Below, piece after piece: positions 53,145 to 62,165 of a stretch of DNA of 64,000 nucleotides. Position 1 is the stretch's first letter, and each line of letters starts with the position of its first letter. Both the position numbers and the translations under genes were made by a program. The notes under the pieces were generated by a model, which was given only the letters and a program-made list of their open reading frames with translations, was not told the DNA's origin and did no database searches. Source of the DNA: Thiohalobacter thiocyanaticus. Its GTDB lineage: Bacteria; Pseudomonadota; Gammaproteobacteria; Thiohalobacterales; Thiohalobacteraceae. The stretch is taken from positions 1,984,001-2,048,000 of the forward strand of contig NZ_AP018052.1 of NCBI RefSeq assembly GCF_002356355.1. The letters run 5' to 3'.

Positions 53145-53627
53145 GGTCAAACGATTCTCCGGGGCATTCGGAACGCGGCTATTCTAGGGTGGGCAGGATG
53201 CTAAAAACCAGCCGTCTGTCCGGCTCGCGGCAGGCTCGGCGGCAGCTTGAGCGGGACGATTTTGTAAGTATATAATTAAACATTGATTATTTAAAATTCC
53301 CCGACAGAGAGCCTGCCAATATCCTGTCGTGGACCGGAATGGGGGACATTGCACACCTACTCCATTTGGGATAGTCTACTGCGGCCCAAACACCCCATGG
53401 GTAGGGTATTCACTTCGCGCTCAGGTACATAGACTTCCCAGCACGGAAAATCGGAGTGCTCAAGAAGGGTATCAGCACGCACGATTTGCACGCGGCCCGT
53501 GAGAAGCGGTCCGCGATCGACGTGGTACTCAAATAGAATTTAGATGTTGTAGTGGAACGGGTGCCGGCGGTGTTGTTCAAGGCGCCCGAAATGCACAACC
53601 AGCCATTCCAAACTCAAGGAGACCGAC
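53145..53627. other. leader and control region of the dsr operon
   Basis: About 480 bp between divergent genes. It contains an AT-rich promoter zone (53260-53300), an inverted pair TTTGGG/CCCAAA (about 53363-53389), and a start-less open frame of about 44 codons (53406-53537, reading ALRYIDFPARKIGVLKKGIS and beyond) that looks partly coding. AAGGAG lies 7 bp before the dsrA ATG. A structured leader or a decayed gene are both possible. Confidence 0.5.
53247..53276 (+). promoter_or_regulatory. candidate sigma-70 promoter of the dsr operon
   Basis: TTGAGC, 18-bp spacer, perfect TATAAT. It would give an untranslated leader of about 345 nt before dsrA. Other promoters closer to dsrA cannot be excluded. 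Confidence 0.5.
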
Positions 53628-54887
53628 ATGGCCGATAAGCACCATGAAACTCCGATGCTTGACGAACTGGAAAACGGCCCGTGGCCGAGCTTCATTTCCG
53701 GTATCAAGCGTCTGCGCGACACCCATGACAGCGACCGTATTCGCGGCATGGCCAACTCCCTGCTTGGTCAGCTCGAGCATTCTTATGAGACCCGCAAGGG
53801 CTACTGGAAAGGCGGTACGGTTTCCGTGTTCGGTTACGGCGGCGGCATCATCCCGCGTTTCTCCGAAGTCGGTCACGCCTTCCAGGAATCCAAGGAATTC
53901 CATACCCTGCGTGTGCAGCCGCCCGCAGGCAACATGTACACCACCGACATGCTGCGCCAGCTGGCCGACAGCTGGGAGAAGCACGGTTCCGGCCTGGTGA
54001 CCTTCCACGGCCAGACCGGCAACATCATGTTCATCGGCACCAACACCGATGGCACCCAGCACTTCTTCGACGAGATCAATGACTACGGCTGGGACCTGGG
54101 TGGTGCCGGTCCGTGCGTGCGTACCGGCATGTCCTGCGTCGGTGCCGCCCGCTGCGAGATGTCCTGCGCCAACGAGCAGGTCATCCACCGCAAACTGCTG
54201 AACAACTTCACCGACGACGTGCACCGTCCGGCCCTGCCGTACAAGTTCAAGTTCAAGGTCTCCGGCTGCCCGAACGACTGCCAGAACGCCATCGAGCGTT
54301 CCGACTTCGCCATCATCGGCACCTGGCGCGACGAGATGCAGATCGACCAGGACGAAGTCAAGAACTACGTCGAGGCCAAGGGTCGCCAGTACATCATCGA
54401 CAACGTCATCTCCCGTTGCCCGACCAACTGCATCAGCCTGAACGACGACGACACCATCACCGTCGACGATCACAACTGCGTACGCTGCATGCACTGCCTG
54501 AACGTCATGCCGAAGGCCCTGCACCCCGGCAACGACAAGGGCGTCACCATCCTGATCGGCGGCAAGCGCACCCTCAAGATCGGCGATCTGATGGGCACCG
54601 TCGTGGTTCCGTTCATGAAGCTGGAGAACGAGGAAGACTACGAGCGCATCACCGAGATGGGTGAGGAAATCATCGACTTCTGGGCCGAGAACGGTCTGGA
54701 GCACGAGCGCTGCGGCGAGATGATCGAGCGTATCGGCCTGGTCAACTTCCTCGAGGGCATCGGCATCGATCCCGACCCGAACATGGTTGCCTATCCGCGC
54801 CAGGTCTCCTACGTCCGCATGGACGGCTGGGACGAGGAAGCCGAGAAGTGGTTCCAGCGCAAGCAGGAACAGAAGGCTGCCAGCTGA
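53628..54887 (+). CDS. dsrA: reverse dissimilatory sulfite reductase alpha subunit
   Basis: 419 residues. With DsrB it forms the cytoplasmic alpha2beta2 siroheme enzyme that here oxidises DsrC-bound sulfane sulfur to sulfite. The siroheme-[4Fe-4S] cysteines are seen in GPCVRTGMSCVGAARCEMSC and KVSGCPNDCQNAIE. An inserted ferredoxin domain has RCPTNCISL and NCVRCMHCLNVMPKALHPG. Length and cysteine pattern are complete. The neighbouring dsrEFH and dsrL genes show that this is the oxidative type. AAGGAG is 6 bp before the ATG. Confidence 0.98.
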   Translation: MADKHHETPMLDELENGPWPSFISGIKRLRDTHDSDRIRGMANSLLGQLEHSYETRKGYWKGGTVSVFGYGGGIIPRFSEVGHAFQESKEFHTLRVQPPAGNMYTTDMLRQLADSWEKHGSGLVTFHGQTGNIMFIGTNTDGTQHFFDEINDYGWDLGGAGPCVRTGMSCVGAARCEMSCANEQVIHRKLLNNFTDDVHRPALPYKFKFKVSGCPNDCQNAIERSDFAIIGTWRDEMQIDQDEVKNYVEAKGRQYIIDNVISRCPTNCISLNDDDTITVDDHNCVRCMHCLNVMPKALHPGNDKGVTILIGGKRTLKIGDLMGTVVVPFMKLENEEDYERITEMGEEIIDFWAENGLEHERCGEMIERIGLVNFLEGIGIDPDPNMVAYPRQVSYVRMDGWDEEAEKWFQRKQEQKAAS

Positions 54888-54910
54888 GCAGGTCTCCAGT
54901 CTGCAATGGA

Positions 54911-54933
54911 CCGGGGGCGCATCCCGCCCCCGG
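54911..54933 (+). other. stem-loop between dsrA and dsrB
   Basis: CCGGGGGCG / CGCCCCCGG, 9-bp stem, 5-nt loop, no T-run. Likely affects mRNA stability or processing rather than termination. Confidence 0.7.
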
Positions 54934-54974
54934 ATCAAAACCGAGTTGTATTAATTTAAGTTCAGGAGAAGTCC

Positions 54975-56051
54975 ATGGCACTTGAAGACATGCGCCAGCC
55001 GATCGAATCCGGCTGCCCTGACGGCTTCCAGTACACCCACCCGGTCATGATGAAGAACTATGGCCAGTGGAAGTGGCACGATCACCCGCGTCCGGGCGTG
55101 CTGCGTCACGTCGCCTACAGCGGCGACACCATCTGGACCGTCAAGGCCGGCACCCAGCGTATCCTCGACGTTTTCACCCTGCGCAAGCTGTGCGACATCG
55201 GCGATCAGTACGCCGACGGCTATGTCCGTTTCACCCTGCGCTCCAACATCGAGTACATGGTCACCGACGAGGCCAAGGTCGAGCCGCTGATCAAGGCACT
55301 GGAAGACGCCGGTTTCATCGTCGGCGGCACCGCCAACTCCGTATCCATGATCTCGCACACCCAGGGCTGGCTGCACTGCGACATCCCCGGCACCGACGCC
55401 TCCGGCGTGGTCAAGGCGATGATGGACGAGCTCATCGACGAGTTCCGCAACTGCAACATGCCCAACCGTGTGCACCTGACCACTTCCTGCTGCCAGATCA
55501 ACTGCGGCGGTCAGGGCGACATCGCCATCAACGTCCAGCACACCAAGCCGCCGAAGATCAATCACGACCTGGTCTCCAACGTCTGCGAGCGTCCCTCCGT
55601 GGTTGCCCGCTGCCCGGTGGCAGCCATTCGTCCGGCCATGGTCAACGGCAAGCCCTCGCTGGAAGTTGACGAGAAGAAGTGCATCTGCTGCGGCGCCTGC
55701 TATCCGCCCTGCCCCCCGATGCAGATCAACGATGCCGAGCACACCAAGCTCGCCATCTGGGTGGGCGGCAATCACTCCAACGCCCGCGGCAAGCCGACCT
55801 TCCAGAAGCTGGTCGCTGCCGGCATCCCCAACAACCCGCCGCGCTGGCCCGAGGCAACCGCCATCGTCAAGCGCATCCTGAACGCCTACAAGGAAGGCGC
55901 CAAGGACTGGGAGCGCATCAACGACTGGATCGAGCGCATCGGCTGGCCCCGCTTCTTCGAGGTCACCGGCCTGCCGTTCACCAAGTACCACATCGACAAC
56001 TGGAGAGGTGCGCGCAACAGCCTGAACGCCTCCACCCACATCCGCTTCTGA
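54975..56051 (+). CDS. dsrB: reverse dissimilatory sulfite reductase beta subunit
   Basis: 358 residues, DsrA partner. Siroheme-cluster cysteines lie in LTTSCCQINCGGQGDIAIN and VCERPSVVARCPVAAIRPAM. The ferredoxin domain is KKCICCGACYPPCPPMQIND. CAGGAG precedes the ATG at a normal distance. Both subunits bind siroheme in this family, and the functional one is in DsrB. Confidence 0.98.
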   Translation: MALEDMRQPIESGCPDGFQYTHPVMMKNYGQWKWHDHPRPGVLRHVAYSGDTIWTVKAGTQRILDVFTLRKLCDIGDQYADGYVRFTLRSNIEYMVTDEAKVEPLIKALEDAGFIVGGTANSVSMISHTQGWLHCDIPGTDASGVVKAMMDELIDEFRNCNMPNRVHLTTSCCQINCGGQGDIAINVQHTKPPKINHDLVSNVCERPSVVARCPVAAIRPAMVNGKPSLEVDEKKCICCGACYPPCPPMQINDAEHTKLAIWVGGNHSNARGKPTFQKLVAAGIPNNPPRWPEATAIVKRILNAYKEGAKDWERINDWIERIGWPRFFEVTGLPFTKYHIDNWRGARNSLNASTHIRF

Positions 56052-56086
56052 GCGGTCGGGCAGACAGGCTGTGCCAGTCGGTCAGG

Positions 56087-56115
56087 GTGCGGTTAGTGCA
56101 CGGCGCTAACCGCAC
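56087..56115 (+). other. stem-loop between dsrB and dsrE
   Basis: GTGCGGTTAG / CTAACCGCAC, a perfect 10-bp stem with a 9-nt loop, followed only by CACTTTAATC. A partial terminator or processing site separating dsrAB from the rest. Confidence 0.7.
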
Positions 56116-56171
56116 CACTTTAATCAGCTGACCGAATTGGATGTGCAACGAGTAGCGAAGGACGGAAGTAG

Positions 56172-56564
56172 ATGAAACTCGCGGTAATGGTAAACGAAGG
56201 TCCCTATCAGCATCAGAGCGCGGACAGCGCCCTGCAGTTCACCAGGGCTGCGCTGGAAAAGGGCCATGAGGTGTTTCGTGTGTTCTTCTACCACGACGGT
56301 GTGAACAACGGCACACGGTTCGGCGTACCGCCCCAGGACGATCGCAACATCACCGTGCAGTGGTCCGAACTGGCCGAGAAACACAACATCGACCTGGTCG
56401 TATGTGTGGCCGCAGCCCAGCGCCGCGGCATCCTCGACGAGAACGAAGCCAAGCGTCACGGCAAGGACGGCGACAACATCGCCAACGGCTTCCGGATTTC
56501 GGGTCTGGGTCAGCTGATCGAGGCCGGCATCCAGTGCGACCGTCTGGTCGTGTTCGGTGATTGA
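56172..56564 (+). CDS. dsrE: sulfurtransferase subunit DsrE
   Basis: 130 residues. With DsrF and DsrH it forms the cytoplasmic hexamer that accepts sulfane sulfur from TusA/rhodanese and passes it to DsrC. The conserved sulfur-carrying Cys78 is present in IDLVVCVAAAQRRG. Its presence marks the oxidative DSR pathway. Preceded by GAAGGA at 56156-56161, a weak-to-moderate ribosome-binding site. Confidence 0.97.
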   Translation: MKLAVMVNEGPYQHQSADSALQFTRAALEKGHEVFRVFFYHDGVNNGTRFGVPPQDDRNITVQWSELAEKHNIDLVVCVAAAQRRGILDENEAKRHGKDGDNIANGFRISGLGQLIEAGIQCDRLVVFGD

Positions 56565-56592
56565 GAGTTACTGACTAGAAGGTTTCAGAACT

Positions 56593-57009
56593 ATGGAAAA
56601 CGAGGGCGGTATCAAGAAGTTCATGTATGTGAACCGTAAGGCACCTTACGGGACCATTTACGCACTCGAATCCCTGGAGGTGGTCCTGATCGGCGCCGCT
56701 TTCGATCAGGATGTCAGCCTGGCATTCCTGGACGACGGTGTCTATCAGCTGGCCAAGGGCCAGGACACCAAGGACATCGGCATGAAGAACTTCTCGCCGA
56801 TCTACAAGGTTCTCGGGGATTACGACATCAACAAGCTGTATGTCGAGAAGGAATCACTCGAAGCCCGCGGTCTCAGCCTCGACGACCTGCAGGAAATCAC
56901 GTACGAGGACGAGGATGATGACTGGGAAGAAAAGCCCTCCATCCGTGTGGTCAGCGCCGACGAGCTGCGCGACCTGATGGATGAGCAGGACGTCGTTCTC
57001 AGTTTCTAA
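56593..57009 (+). CDS. dsrF: sulfurtransferase subunit DsrF
   Basis: 138 residues of the DsrE/F fold (KKFMYVNRKAPYGTIYALES, GAAFDQDVSLAFLDDGVYQL). It has no cysteine, as expected for the non-catalytic F subunit. A C-terminal acidic stretch (YEDEDDDWEEKPSIRVV) precedes the last helix. 28 bp after dsrE. Confidence 0.97.
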   Translation: MENEGGIKKFMYVNRKAPYGTIYALESLEVVLIGAAFDQDVSLAFLDDGVYQLAKGQDTKDIGMKNFSPIYKVLGDYDINKLYVEKESLEARGLSLDDLQEITYEDEDDDWEEKPSIRVVSADELRDLMDEQDVVLSF

Positions 57010-57026
57010 TCAAGGGAGATTCAGTG

Positions 57027-57335
57027 ATGGCAATGCTGCATACAGTCAACAAATCACCTTTCGAGAATCGCTCCCTGGATTCCTGCCTCGGCCGCATCAA
57101 GGACGGCGCCGCCGTGCTGCTGTTCGAGGACGCGGTCTATGGCGCGATGAAAGGCACCGCCGTTGCGGGCAAGGTTCAGTCCGCAATGGAGAAGAGCAAA
57201 GTCTACGTGTTAGGTCCTGATCTCAGGGCACGTGGTATGAGTGAGGATCAGGTCCTGGACGGTATCAACGTCGTCGATTACGGCGGATTCGTTGACCTGG
57301 TCACTGAACATGACAATGTTCAGGCCTGGCTCTAA
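57027..57335 (+). CDS. dsrH: sulfurtransferase subunit DsrH
   Basis: 102 residues. The ATG at 57027 is chosen over a GTG one codon upstream: AGGGAG spacing fits it, and the conserved cysteine then falls at position 20 (RSLDSCLGRIKDG), as in Allochromatium DsrH. The rest (GAAVLLFEDAVYGAMKG, VYVLGPDLRARGM) matches the DsrH/TusB family. 17 bp after dsrF. Confidence 0.97.
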   Translation: MAMLHTVNKSPFENRSLDSCLGRIKDGAAVLLFEDAVYGAMKGTAVAGKVQSAMEKSKVYVLGPDLRARGMSEDQVLDGINVVDYGGFVDLVTEHDNVQAWL

Positions 57336-57379
57336 CGTCTTTTTTTCATTTTTGCTCCAACAGCACGAGGAGATCGATC

Positions 57380-57712
57380 ATGGCAATCGAAGTAAACGGC
57401 AAGACCTTTGAGACCGATGAAGAGGGTTACCTGGCCAACCTGAACGACTGGGAGCCCGAAGTGGCGACCGCCATGGCCAAGGAAGACGGCACCGACCTGA
57501 CCGAGAACCACTGGGAAGTGATCAACTTCCTGCGCGAGTACTATGAAGAGTACCAGATCGCTCCTGCAGTGCGCGTTCTGACCAAGGCCATCGGCAAGAA
57601 GCTGGGCAAGGAAAAGGGCAACAGCAAGTACCTCTACGAACTGTTCCCGTACGGCCCGGCCAAGCAGGCCTGCAAGTACGCTGGTCTGCCGAAGCCGACC
57701 GGCTGCGTCTGA
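57380..57712 (+). CDS. dsrC: sulfur-carrier protein DsrC
   Basis: 110 residues. Substrate protein of DSR: it receives sulfur on its C-terminal arm and delivers it to DsrAB. Both conserved cysteines are present, Cys98 in PAKQACKYAGLP and Cys109 in the penultimate position (TGCV). Fold signature MAIEVNGKTFETDEEGYLAN. GAGGAG precedes the ATG. A T-rich gap (57336-57357) precedes the gene, and a stem-loop follows it, consistent with separate high expression. Confidence 0.98.
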   Translation: MAIEVNGKTFETDEEGYLANLNDWEPEVATAMAKEDGTDLTENHWEVINFLREYYEEYQIAPAVRVLTKAIGKKLGKEKGNSKYLYELFPYGPAKQACKYAGLPKPTGCV

Positions 57713-57734
57713 TCACGACACATTCGTGATTGCC

Positions 57735-57755
57735 GGGGGAGGTATTCCCTCCCCC
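57735..57755 (+). other. stem-loop between dsrC and dsrM
   Basis: GGGGGAGG / CCTCCCCC, 8-bp stem, 5-nt loop, followed by ATCATTAC. A possible partial terminator or 3' stabiliser giving more dsrC than dsrM message. Confidence 0.7.
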
Positions 57756-57792
57756 ATCATTACTACAGAATTGCAACAGTGAGGAGACGACG

Positions 57793-58521
57793 GTGTCGTT
57801 TGTGAGTATCGCTTACACCGCGCTGTTTTATGCCGCAGCGATCGTTTTTCTGGTTGGGGTGGGCGCGCGGATTTACCGCTACGCCAAGACACCGGCACCG
57901 CTGAAGATCCCCACCACGCCGGCACCCACGACCACGGGCGGCGTTGTTCTGCGCATGTTCCGCGAAGTCGTTTTCTTCCAGAGCCTGTTCCGCTCCAACA
58001 AGTGGATCTGGCTGTTCGGCTGGATCTTTCACTTCTCACTGTTACTGGTGCTGCTGCGCCACATCCGTTATTTCCAGGATCAGGTCTGGCTCTGGGTCAC
58101 CCTGATCCAGCCCTTCGGTAAATACGCCGCCTTCGGCATGATCATCGGCCTGCTCGGCCTGTGGGCACGGCGCATCCTGGTTGACCGTGTGCGCTACATC
58201 AGCGCGCCGTCCGACCACCTGATGCTGGCCCTGCTGGTCGGCATCGGCCTCAGCGGCATGATGATGACCTTCGTCTCGCACACCGACATCGTGTCAGTCA
58301 AGGCGTTCTTCCTGGGTATGATGCGTTTCTCGCCGCAGGAACTGCCGACCGATCCGGCCCTGCTGATTCATCTGTTCCTGGTGGCAATGCTGCTGATCGT
58401 GTTCCCCATCAGCAAACTGCTGCACGCCCCCGGTGTATTCTTCAGCCCGACCCGAAATCAGGTCGACAACCCGCGCGAAAAGCGGCACCTGGCCCCCTGG
58501 GCCGCCGAGCTGGAAAAATAA
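57793..58521 (+). CDS. dsrM: DsrM, membrane cytochrome b of DsrMKJOP
   Basis: 242 residues from a GTG start at 57793 (GAGGAG 8 bp upstream; product begins SFVSIAYTALFYAAAIVFLV, as in known DsrM). Five to six membrane helices of the NarI type, with candidate heme ligands in FHFSLLLVLLRHIRYF and LIHLFLVAMLL. It passes electrons between quinone and the DsrK subunit. Confidence 0.95.
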   Translation: MSFVSIAYTALFYAAAIVFLVGVGARIYRYAKTPAPLKIPTTPAPTTTGGVVLRMFREVVFFQSLFRSNKWIWLFGWIFHFSLLLVLLRHIRYFQDQVWLWVTLIQPFGKYAAFGMIIGLLGLWARRILVDRVRYISAPSDHLMLALLVGIGLSGMMMTFVSHTDIVSVKAFFLGMMRFSPQELPTDPALLIHLFLVAMLLIVFPISKLLHAPGVFFSPTRNQVDNPREKRHLAPWAAELEK

Positions 58522-58568
58522 TCGCAGAGACTGTGACACCTTTGCGGCAGTAGACTTAGGAGCGAACC

Positions 58569-60092
58569 GTGGCTGATTTTGACGTACCCAAATTCAGAGA
58601 AATCCCCATCATCCCGAAGCTGCAGGAAGGGACGATGGAGCACAGCAAGCCGTATGTCGCCAAGGCCGACTTCCAGCAGCCGCTTGGCTATCCCGGCGAA
58701 CTGCTGGACAACTGGAAGGAGGTCGCCATCGACAAGATGGGCGAACTGCTCGGTAAATACCGTTCCTTCCAGGTGTTTCTGGACGCCTGCGTCAAGTGCG
58801 GCGCCTGCACCGACAAGTGCCACTACTACCTCGGCACGACCGACCCCAAGAACATGCCGGTCGGCCGTCAGGACCTGCTGCGCAAGGTCTACCGTCGCTA
58901 CTTCACCTTCGCGGGCAAGTACTTTCCCAAGCTGGTCGGCGCCCAGGACCTGACCGAGGAAGTGCTGGACGACTGGTACAGCTATTTCCATCAGTGCTCG
59001 CAGTGCCGGCGCTGCTCCGTGTTCTGCCCCTACGGCATCGACACCGCCGAGATCTCCATGGCCGCGCGCGAGATCATGGACGCGGTCGGCAAGGGCCAGA
59101 AGTACTGCAACGAGATCATCGGCAAGGTATTCAAGGTCGGCAACAACCTCGGCCTGCCGCAGCCCGCACTCGAGAATACGCTGGAGGGGATCGAAGAGGA
59201 TGTCGAGGATGACACCGGCGTCAAGGTGCGCTACCCGCTGGACGAGAAAGGCGCCGAGGTCCTGCTGGTCACGCCGTCAGCCGACTTCTTCGCCGAACCC
59301 CACGTCGACGGCCTGATCGGCTACGGCAAGGTCTTCCACGAGGCCGGCATCAGCTGGACCCTGAGCTCGCACGCCTCCGAGGCGGCCAACTTCGGCATGT
59401 TCATCGGCTCCTACGAGAACATGAAGCGCGTGTCCATGCGCATCCGCGAGGCCGCGCTGGATCTGGGCGTGAAGCGCATCATCTTCGGCGAGTGCGGCCA
59501 TGCCTGGCGCGTGGCCTACAGCTTCCTCAACACCCTGGCCGGGCCGTTCGACTTCCTTGATCCGAACTACCCGGTACCGCAGCATATCTGCGAGTTCACA
59601 CACGATCTGATCAAGCAGGGCAAGCTGAACCTGGACAAGTCGCGCAACGATGACATGATCCTGACCTACCACGACTCCTGCAATGTCTCCCGTGCCTCGC
59701 GCATGGGTGACATGCCCGGCGGTCAGTTCACCATTCCGCGCGACATCATCAGGGCCAGCTGCAACAACTACTACGATATGTCCGCTGACACCATCTATGA
59801 CAGCACCTACTGCTGCGGCGGCGGCGGCGGTCTGCTGACCGATGATTTGATGGAGTTGCGCGTCAAGGGCGCGCTGCCCCGCATGGAAGCGCTCAAGAAA
59901 GTTGTGGACGAACACGGCGTCACGCACATGGCCGCGATCTGCGCCATCTGCAAGAGCCAGTTCGCGAAGGTAATGCCGTACTACGGCTTCACCCTCGACC
60001 AGATCGTCAGTGTCCACCAGCTGGTCAGCAACGCGCTGATTCTGACCGGCCAGAAATCGGACGATGACGAGGACGAAGGTGACGAGGATTGA
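58569..60092 (+). CDS. dsrK: DsrK, iron-sulfur subunit (HdrD-like)
   Basis: 507 residues, GTG start with AGGAG 4-5 bp upstream. A cytoplasmic iron-sulfur protein, two [4Fe-4S] motifs CVKCGACTDKCHYYLG and CSQCRRCSVFCPYG, then CCG-type domains, with CCGGGGGLLTDDLMEL near the C-terminus for the special catalytic cluster. It interacts with DsrC and is thought to process its disulfide or trisulfide form. An acidic tail closes the protein. Confidence 0.97.
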   Translation: MADFDVPKFREIPIIPKLQEGTMEHSKPYVAKADFQQPLGYPGELLDNWKEVAIDKMGELLGKYRSFQVFLDACVKCGACTDKCHYYLGTTDPKNMPVGRQDLLRKVYRRYFTFAGKYFPKLVGAQDLTEEVLDDWYSYFHQCSQCRRCSVFCPYGIDTAEISMAAREIMDAVGKGQKYCNEIIGKVFKVGNNLGLPQPALENTLEGIEEDVEDDTGVKVRYPLDEKGAEVLLVTPSADFFAEPHVDGLIGYGKVFHEAGISWTLSSHASEAANFGMFIGSYENMKRVSMRIREAALDLGVKRIIFGECGHAWRVAYSFLNTLAGPFDFLDPNYPVPQHICEFTHDLIKQGKLNLDKSRNDDMILTYHDSCNVSRASRMGDMPGGQFTIPRDIIRASCNNYYDMSADTIYDSTYCCGGGGGLLTDDLMELRVKGALPRMEALKKVVDEHGVTHMAAICAICKSQFAKVMPYYGFTLDQIVSVHQLVSNALILTGQKSDDDEDEGDED

Positions 60093-60179
60093 TTTGCTTG
60101 CAGTAATTCGGACGTATAATTTTTAATCTCTAGATACGAATACCGGCATACCGGGTTCACCTAGATCAGGAGAACAGGC
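60093..60179 (+). promoter_or_regulatory. possible internal promoter before dsrL
   Basis: A perfect TATAAT (60115-60120) sits in an AT-rich 87-bp gap. The best -35 match at 16-bp spacing (TTTGCT) is poor, so a real promoter is uncertain. GGAG precedes the dsrL ATG. Confidence 0.35.
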
Positions 60180-62132
60180 ATGGCAACTTCCCAAGACGAT
60201 ATGAAACTCACTTTCCGCAAGTTCGAGGACGGCGAACACACCTGGAGCAGCATGCACGACAAGATTTTCGTCGCCGACGAATCTCACAAGTGCCCTGTTT
60301 ACGTCCACCGTACGCCGCCCTGCCAGGGAAGCTGTCCGTCGGGTGAAGACATCCGCGGCTGGCTGCAGATCGTGCGCGGCATCGAGAAGCCGCCCCAGGA
60401 CGTCAGCTGGCAGGAATATGCCTTCCGCCGCTCCACCGATGCCAACCCCTTCCCCGCCATGATGGGCCGCGTCTGCCCGGCGCCGTGCGAGGACGGCTGC
60501 AACCGCAACGAGGTCGAGGACTTCGTCGGCATCAACGCCGTCGAGCAGTTCATCGGCGACAGCGCCTACGAGGGCGGCTTCAAGTTCGAGTCTCCGGCAC
60601 TGCAGACCGACAAGAAGGTCGCCATCATCGGCGGCGGCCCGGCCGGCATGTCCGCGGCCTATCACCTGCGCCGCCGCGGCATCGGCAGCTGCATCTTCGA
60701 TGATCACGACAAGCTCGGCGGCATGATGGAGTACGGCATCCCGGGTTACCGTATCCCGCGTACCCACCTGACCCACGAGATCAACCGTATCGTCGAGATG
60801 GGCGACATCGAGGTCCGCACCAACACCCGCGTGGGCAAGGACGTGACCGTCGAGGAGCTGGAGAAGGAATTCGACGCCATCCTGTGGGCCATCGGCTGCA
60901 AGACCGGCCGCGGCCTGCCCGTCGAGGGCTGGGAAGGCACCCCGAACTGCGTCTCCGGTGTCGCCTTCCTGGAGGCCTACAACAAGGGCGATCTGCAGGT
61001 CACCGCCGACAAGGTGGTGTGCGTGGGTGGTGGTGACACCTCCATCGACGTGGTCTCCGTGGCCCGCCGCCTGGGCAAGATCTCCAACATCAACGAAAAG
61101 GACCGCCCGGAAGAGGTCGTTCACGGCTACACCGCGCACGACGCCGCCCTGACTGCTGCGCGCGAAGGCGCCGAGGTGACCCTGACCGCGCTGTTCCCGA
61201 AGGAAGAGATGACCGCCACCGAGCACGAGGTGCGTGATGCCCTGCACGAGGGTGTGACCATTCTCAATGAGGTCATGCCCGTCGCCCTGGTCAAGGACGA
61301 CAGCGGCCGCGCCACCGCACTGCGCATGGCGAAGTGCGAGATCAAGGATGGCCGTCCGACCCCGGTCGAAGGCACCGAGTTCGACATCGAGGCCGACCTG
61401 ATCGTGTCCGCCATCGGTCAGGGCGGTGACCTGATCGGACTTGAGGACTTCGACAATGGCCGCGGCCTGATGGATTCGGATCAGTTCTACCAGATCCCGA
61501 ACCGTCCGGGGCACTTCGTCGCCGGCGACATCATTCGCCCGCACCTGCTGACCACCGCCATCGGCCAGGCCTCCATCGCGGCCGAGAGCATCGAGCACTA
61601 TCTGAAGAACGAGTCGCAGGTCAAGCGCCCGAAGGTCGACAAGCACCACTTCAACCTGCTGTCCAAGCTGAACGAAGCGCACCTGTCGCCCATCGAGTTC
61701 CACGCAAACGAGGGTGATCTGCGCGGCACCTCCAGCGCCAAGTACGCGGTGCACAACTACGAGGACCGTGCCAGCTCCGAAATCATCCCGCACGACAAGC
61801 TGTTCCTGGGGCATTTCGGCTACGAGCCGCGTCTCAAGCGCAAGGAACACGGTCCGGGCGCCGAGGAAGTGCTGGGTCACTTTGAGGAACGCTACGACTG
61901 CTACACCGACGAAGAGGCCAAGGCCGAGGCCGACCGCTGCATGAGCTGCGGCATGTGCTTCGAGTGCGACAACTGCGTCATCTACTGCCCGCAGGACGCC
62001 GTCTATCGCGTCAAGAAGGATGAGGCGACCACCGGCCGCTACGTCGCTACCGACTACGATCGCTGCATCGGCTGCCACATCTGCTCGGATGTCTGCCCCA
62101 CCGGCTACATCGATATGGCGATGGGTGAGTAA
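60180..62132 (+). CDS. dsrL: DsrL, iron-sulfur flavoprotein NAD(P)H oxidoreductase
   Basis: 650 residues, related to the GltD small subunit of glutamate synthase. N-terminal cysteines (PCQGSCPSGEDIRGW, VCPAPCEDGCNRNEVEDF), an FAD site (IIGGGPAGMSAAYHLRRRG), an NAD(P)H site (VCVGGGDTSIDVVSVARRLG) and a C-terminal double ferredoxin (CMSCGMCFECDNCVIYCP, CIGCHICSDVCPTG). It is an essential partner of oxidative DsrAB and links sulfur oxidation to NAD(P)+ reduction. dsrL presence supports the oxidative pathway. Confidence 0.97.
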   Translation: MATSQDDMKLTFRKFEDGEHTWSSMHDKIFVADESHKCPVYVHRTPPCQGSCPSGEDIRGWLQIVRGIEKPPQDVSWQEYAFRRSTDANPFPAMMGRVCPAPCEDGCNRNEVEDFVGINAVEQFIGDSAYEGGFKFESPALQTDKKVAIIGGGPAGMSAAYHLRRRGIGSCIFDDHDKLGGMMEYGIPGYRIPRTHLTHEINRIVEMGDIEVRTNTRVGKDVTVEELEKEFDAILWAIGCKTGRGLPVEGWEGTPNCVSGVAFLEAYNKGDLQVTADKVVCVGGGDTSIDVVSVARRLGKISNINEKDRPEEVVHGYTAHDAALTAAREGAEVTLTALFPKEEMTATEHEVRDALHEGVTILNEVMPVALVKDDSGRATALRMAKCEIKDGRPTPVEGTEFDIEADLIVSAIGQGGDLIGLEDFDNGRGLMDSDQFYQIPNRPGHFVAGDIIRPHLLTTAIGQASIAAESIEHYLKNESQVKRPKVDKHHFNLLSKLNEAHLSPIEFHANEGDLRGTSSAKYAVHNYEDRASSEIIPHDKLFLGHFGYEPRLKRKEHGPGAEEVLGHFEERYDCYTDEEAKAEADRCMSCGMCFECDNCVIYCPQDAVYRVKKDEATTGRYVATDYDRCIGCHICSDVCPTGYIDMAMGE

Positions 62133-62165
62133 GTCGATCCCTACAGCAGCAGTTTAGGAGCGGAC

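Noticed and set aside
53410-53598. 62-codon minus-strand open frame upstream of dsrA
   Set aside because: No ribosome-binding site, Ser/Thr-rich shadow composition, overlaps the dsrA leader.
53577-54938. 453-codon minus-strand open frame opposite dsrA
   Set aside because: Antisense to a strongly conserved gene; Val/Asp/His-rich artefact.
60123-62078. 651-codon minus-strand open frame opposite dsrL
   Set aside because: Antisense artefact; dsrL shows clear cofactor motifs on the plus strand.
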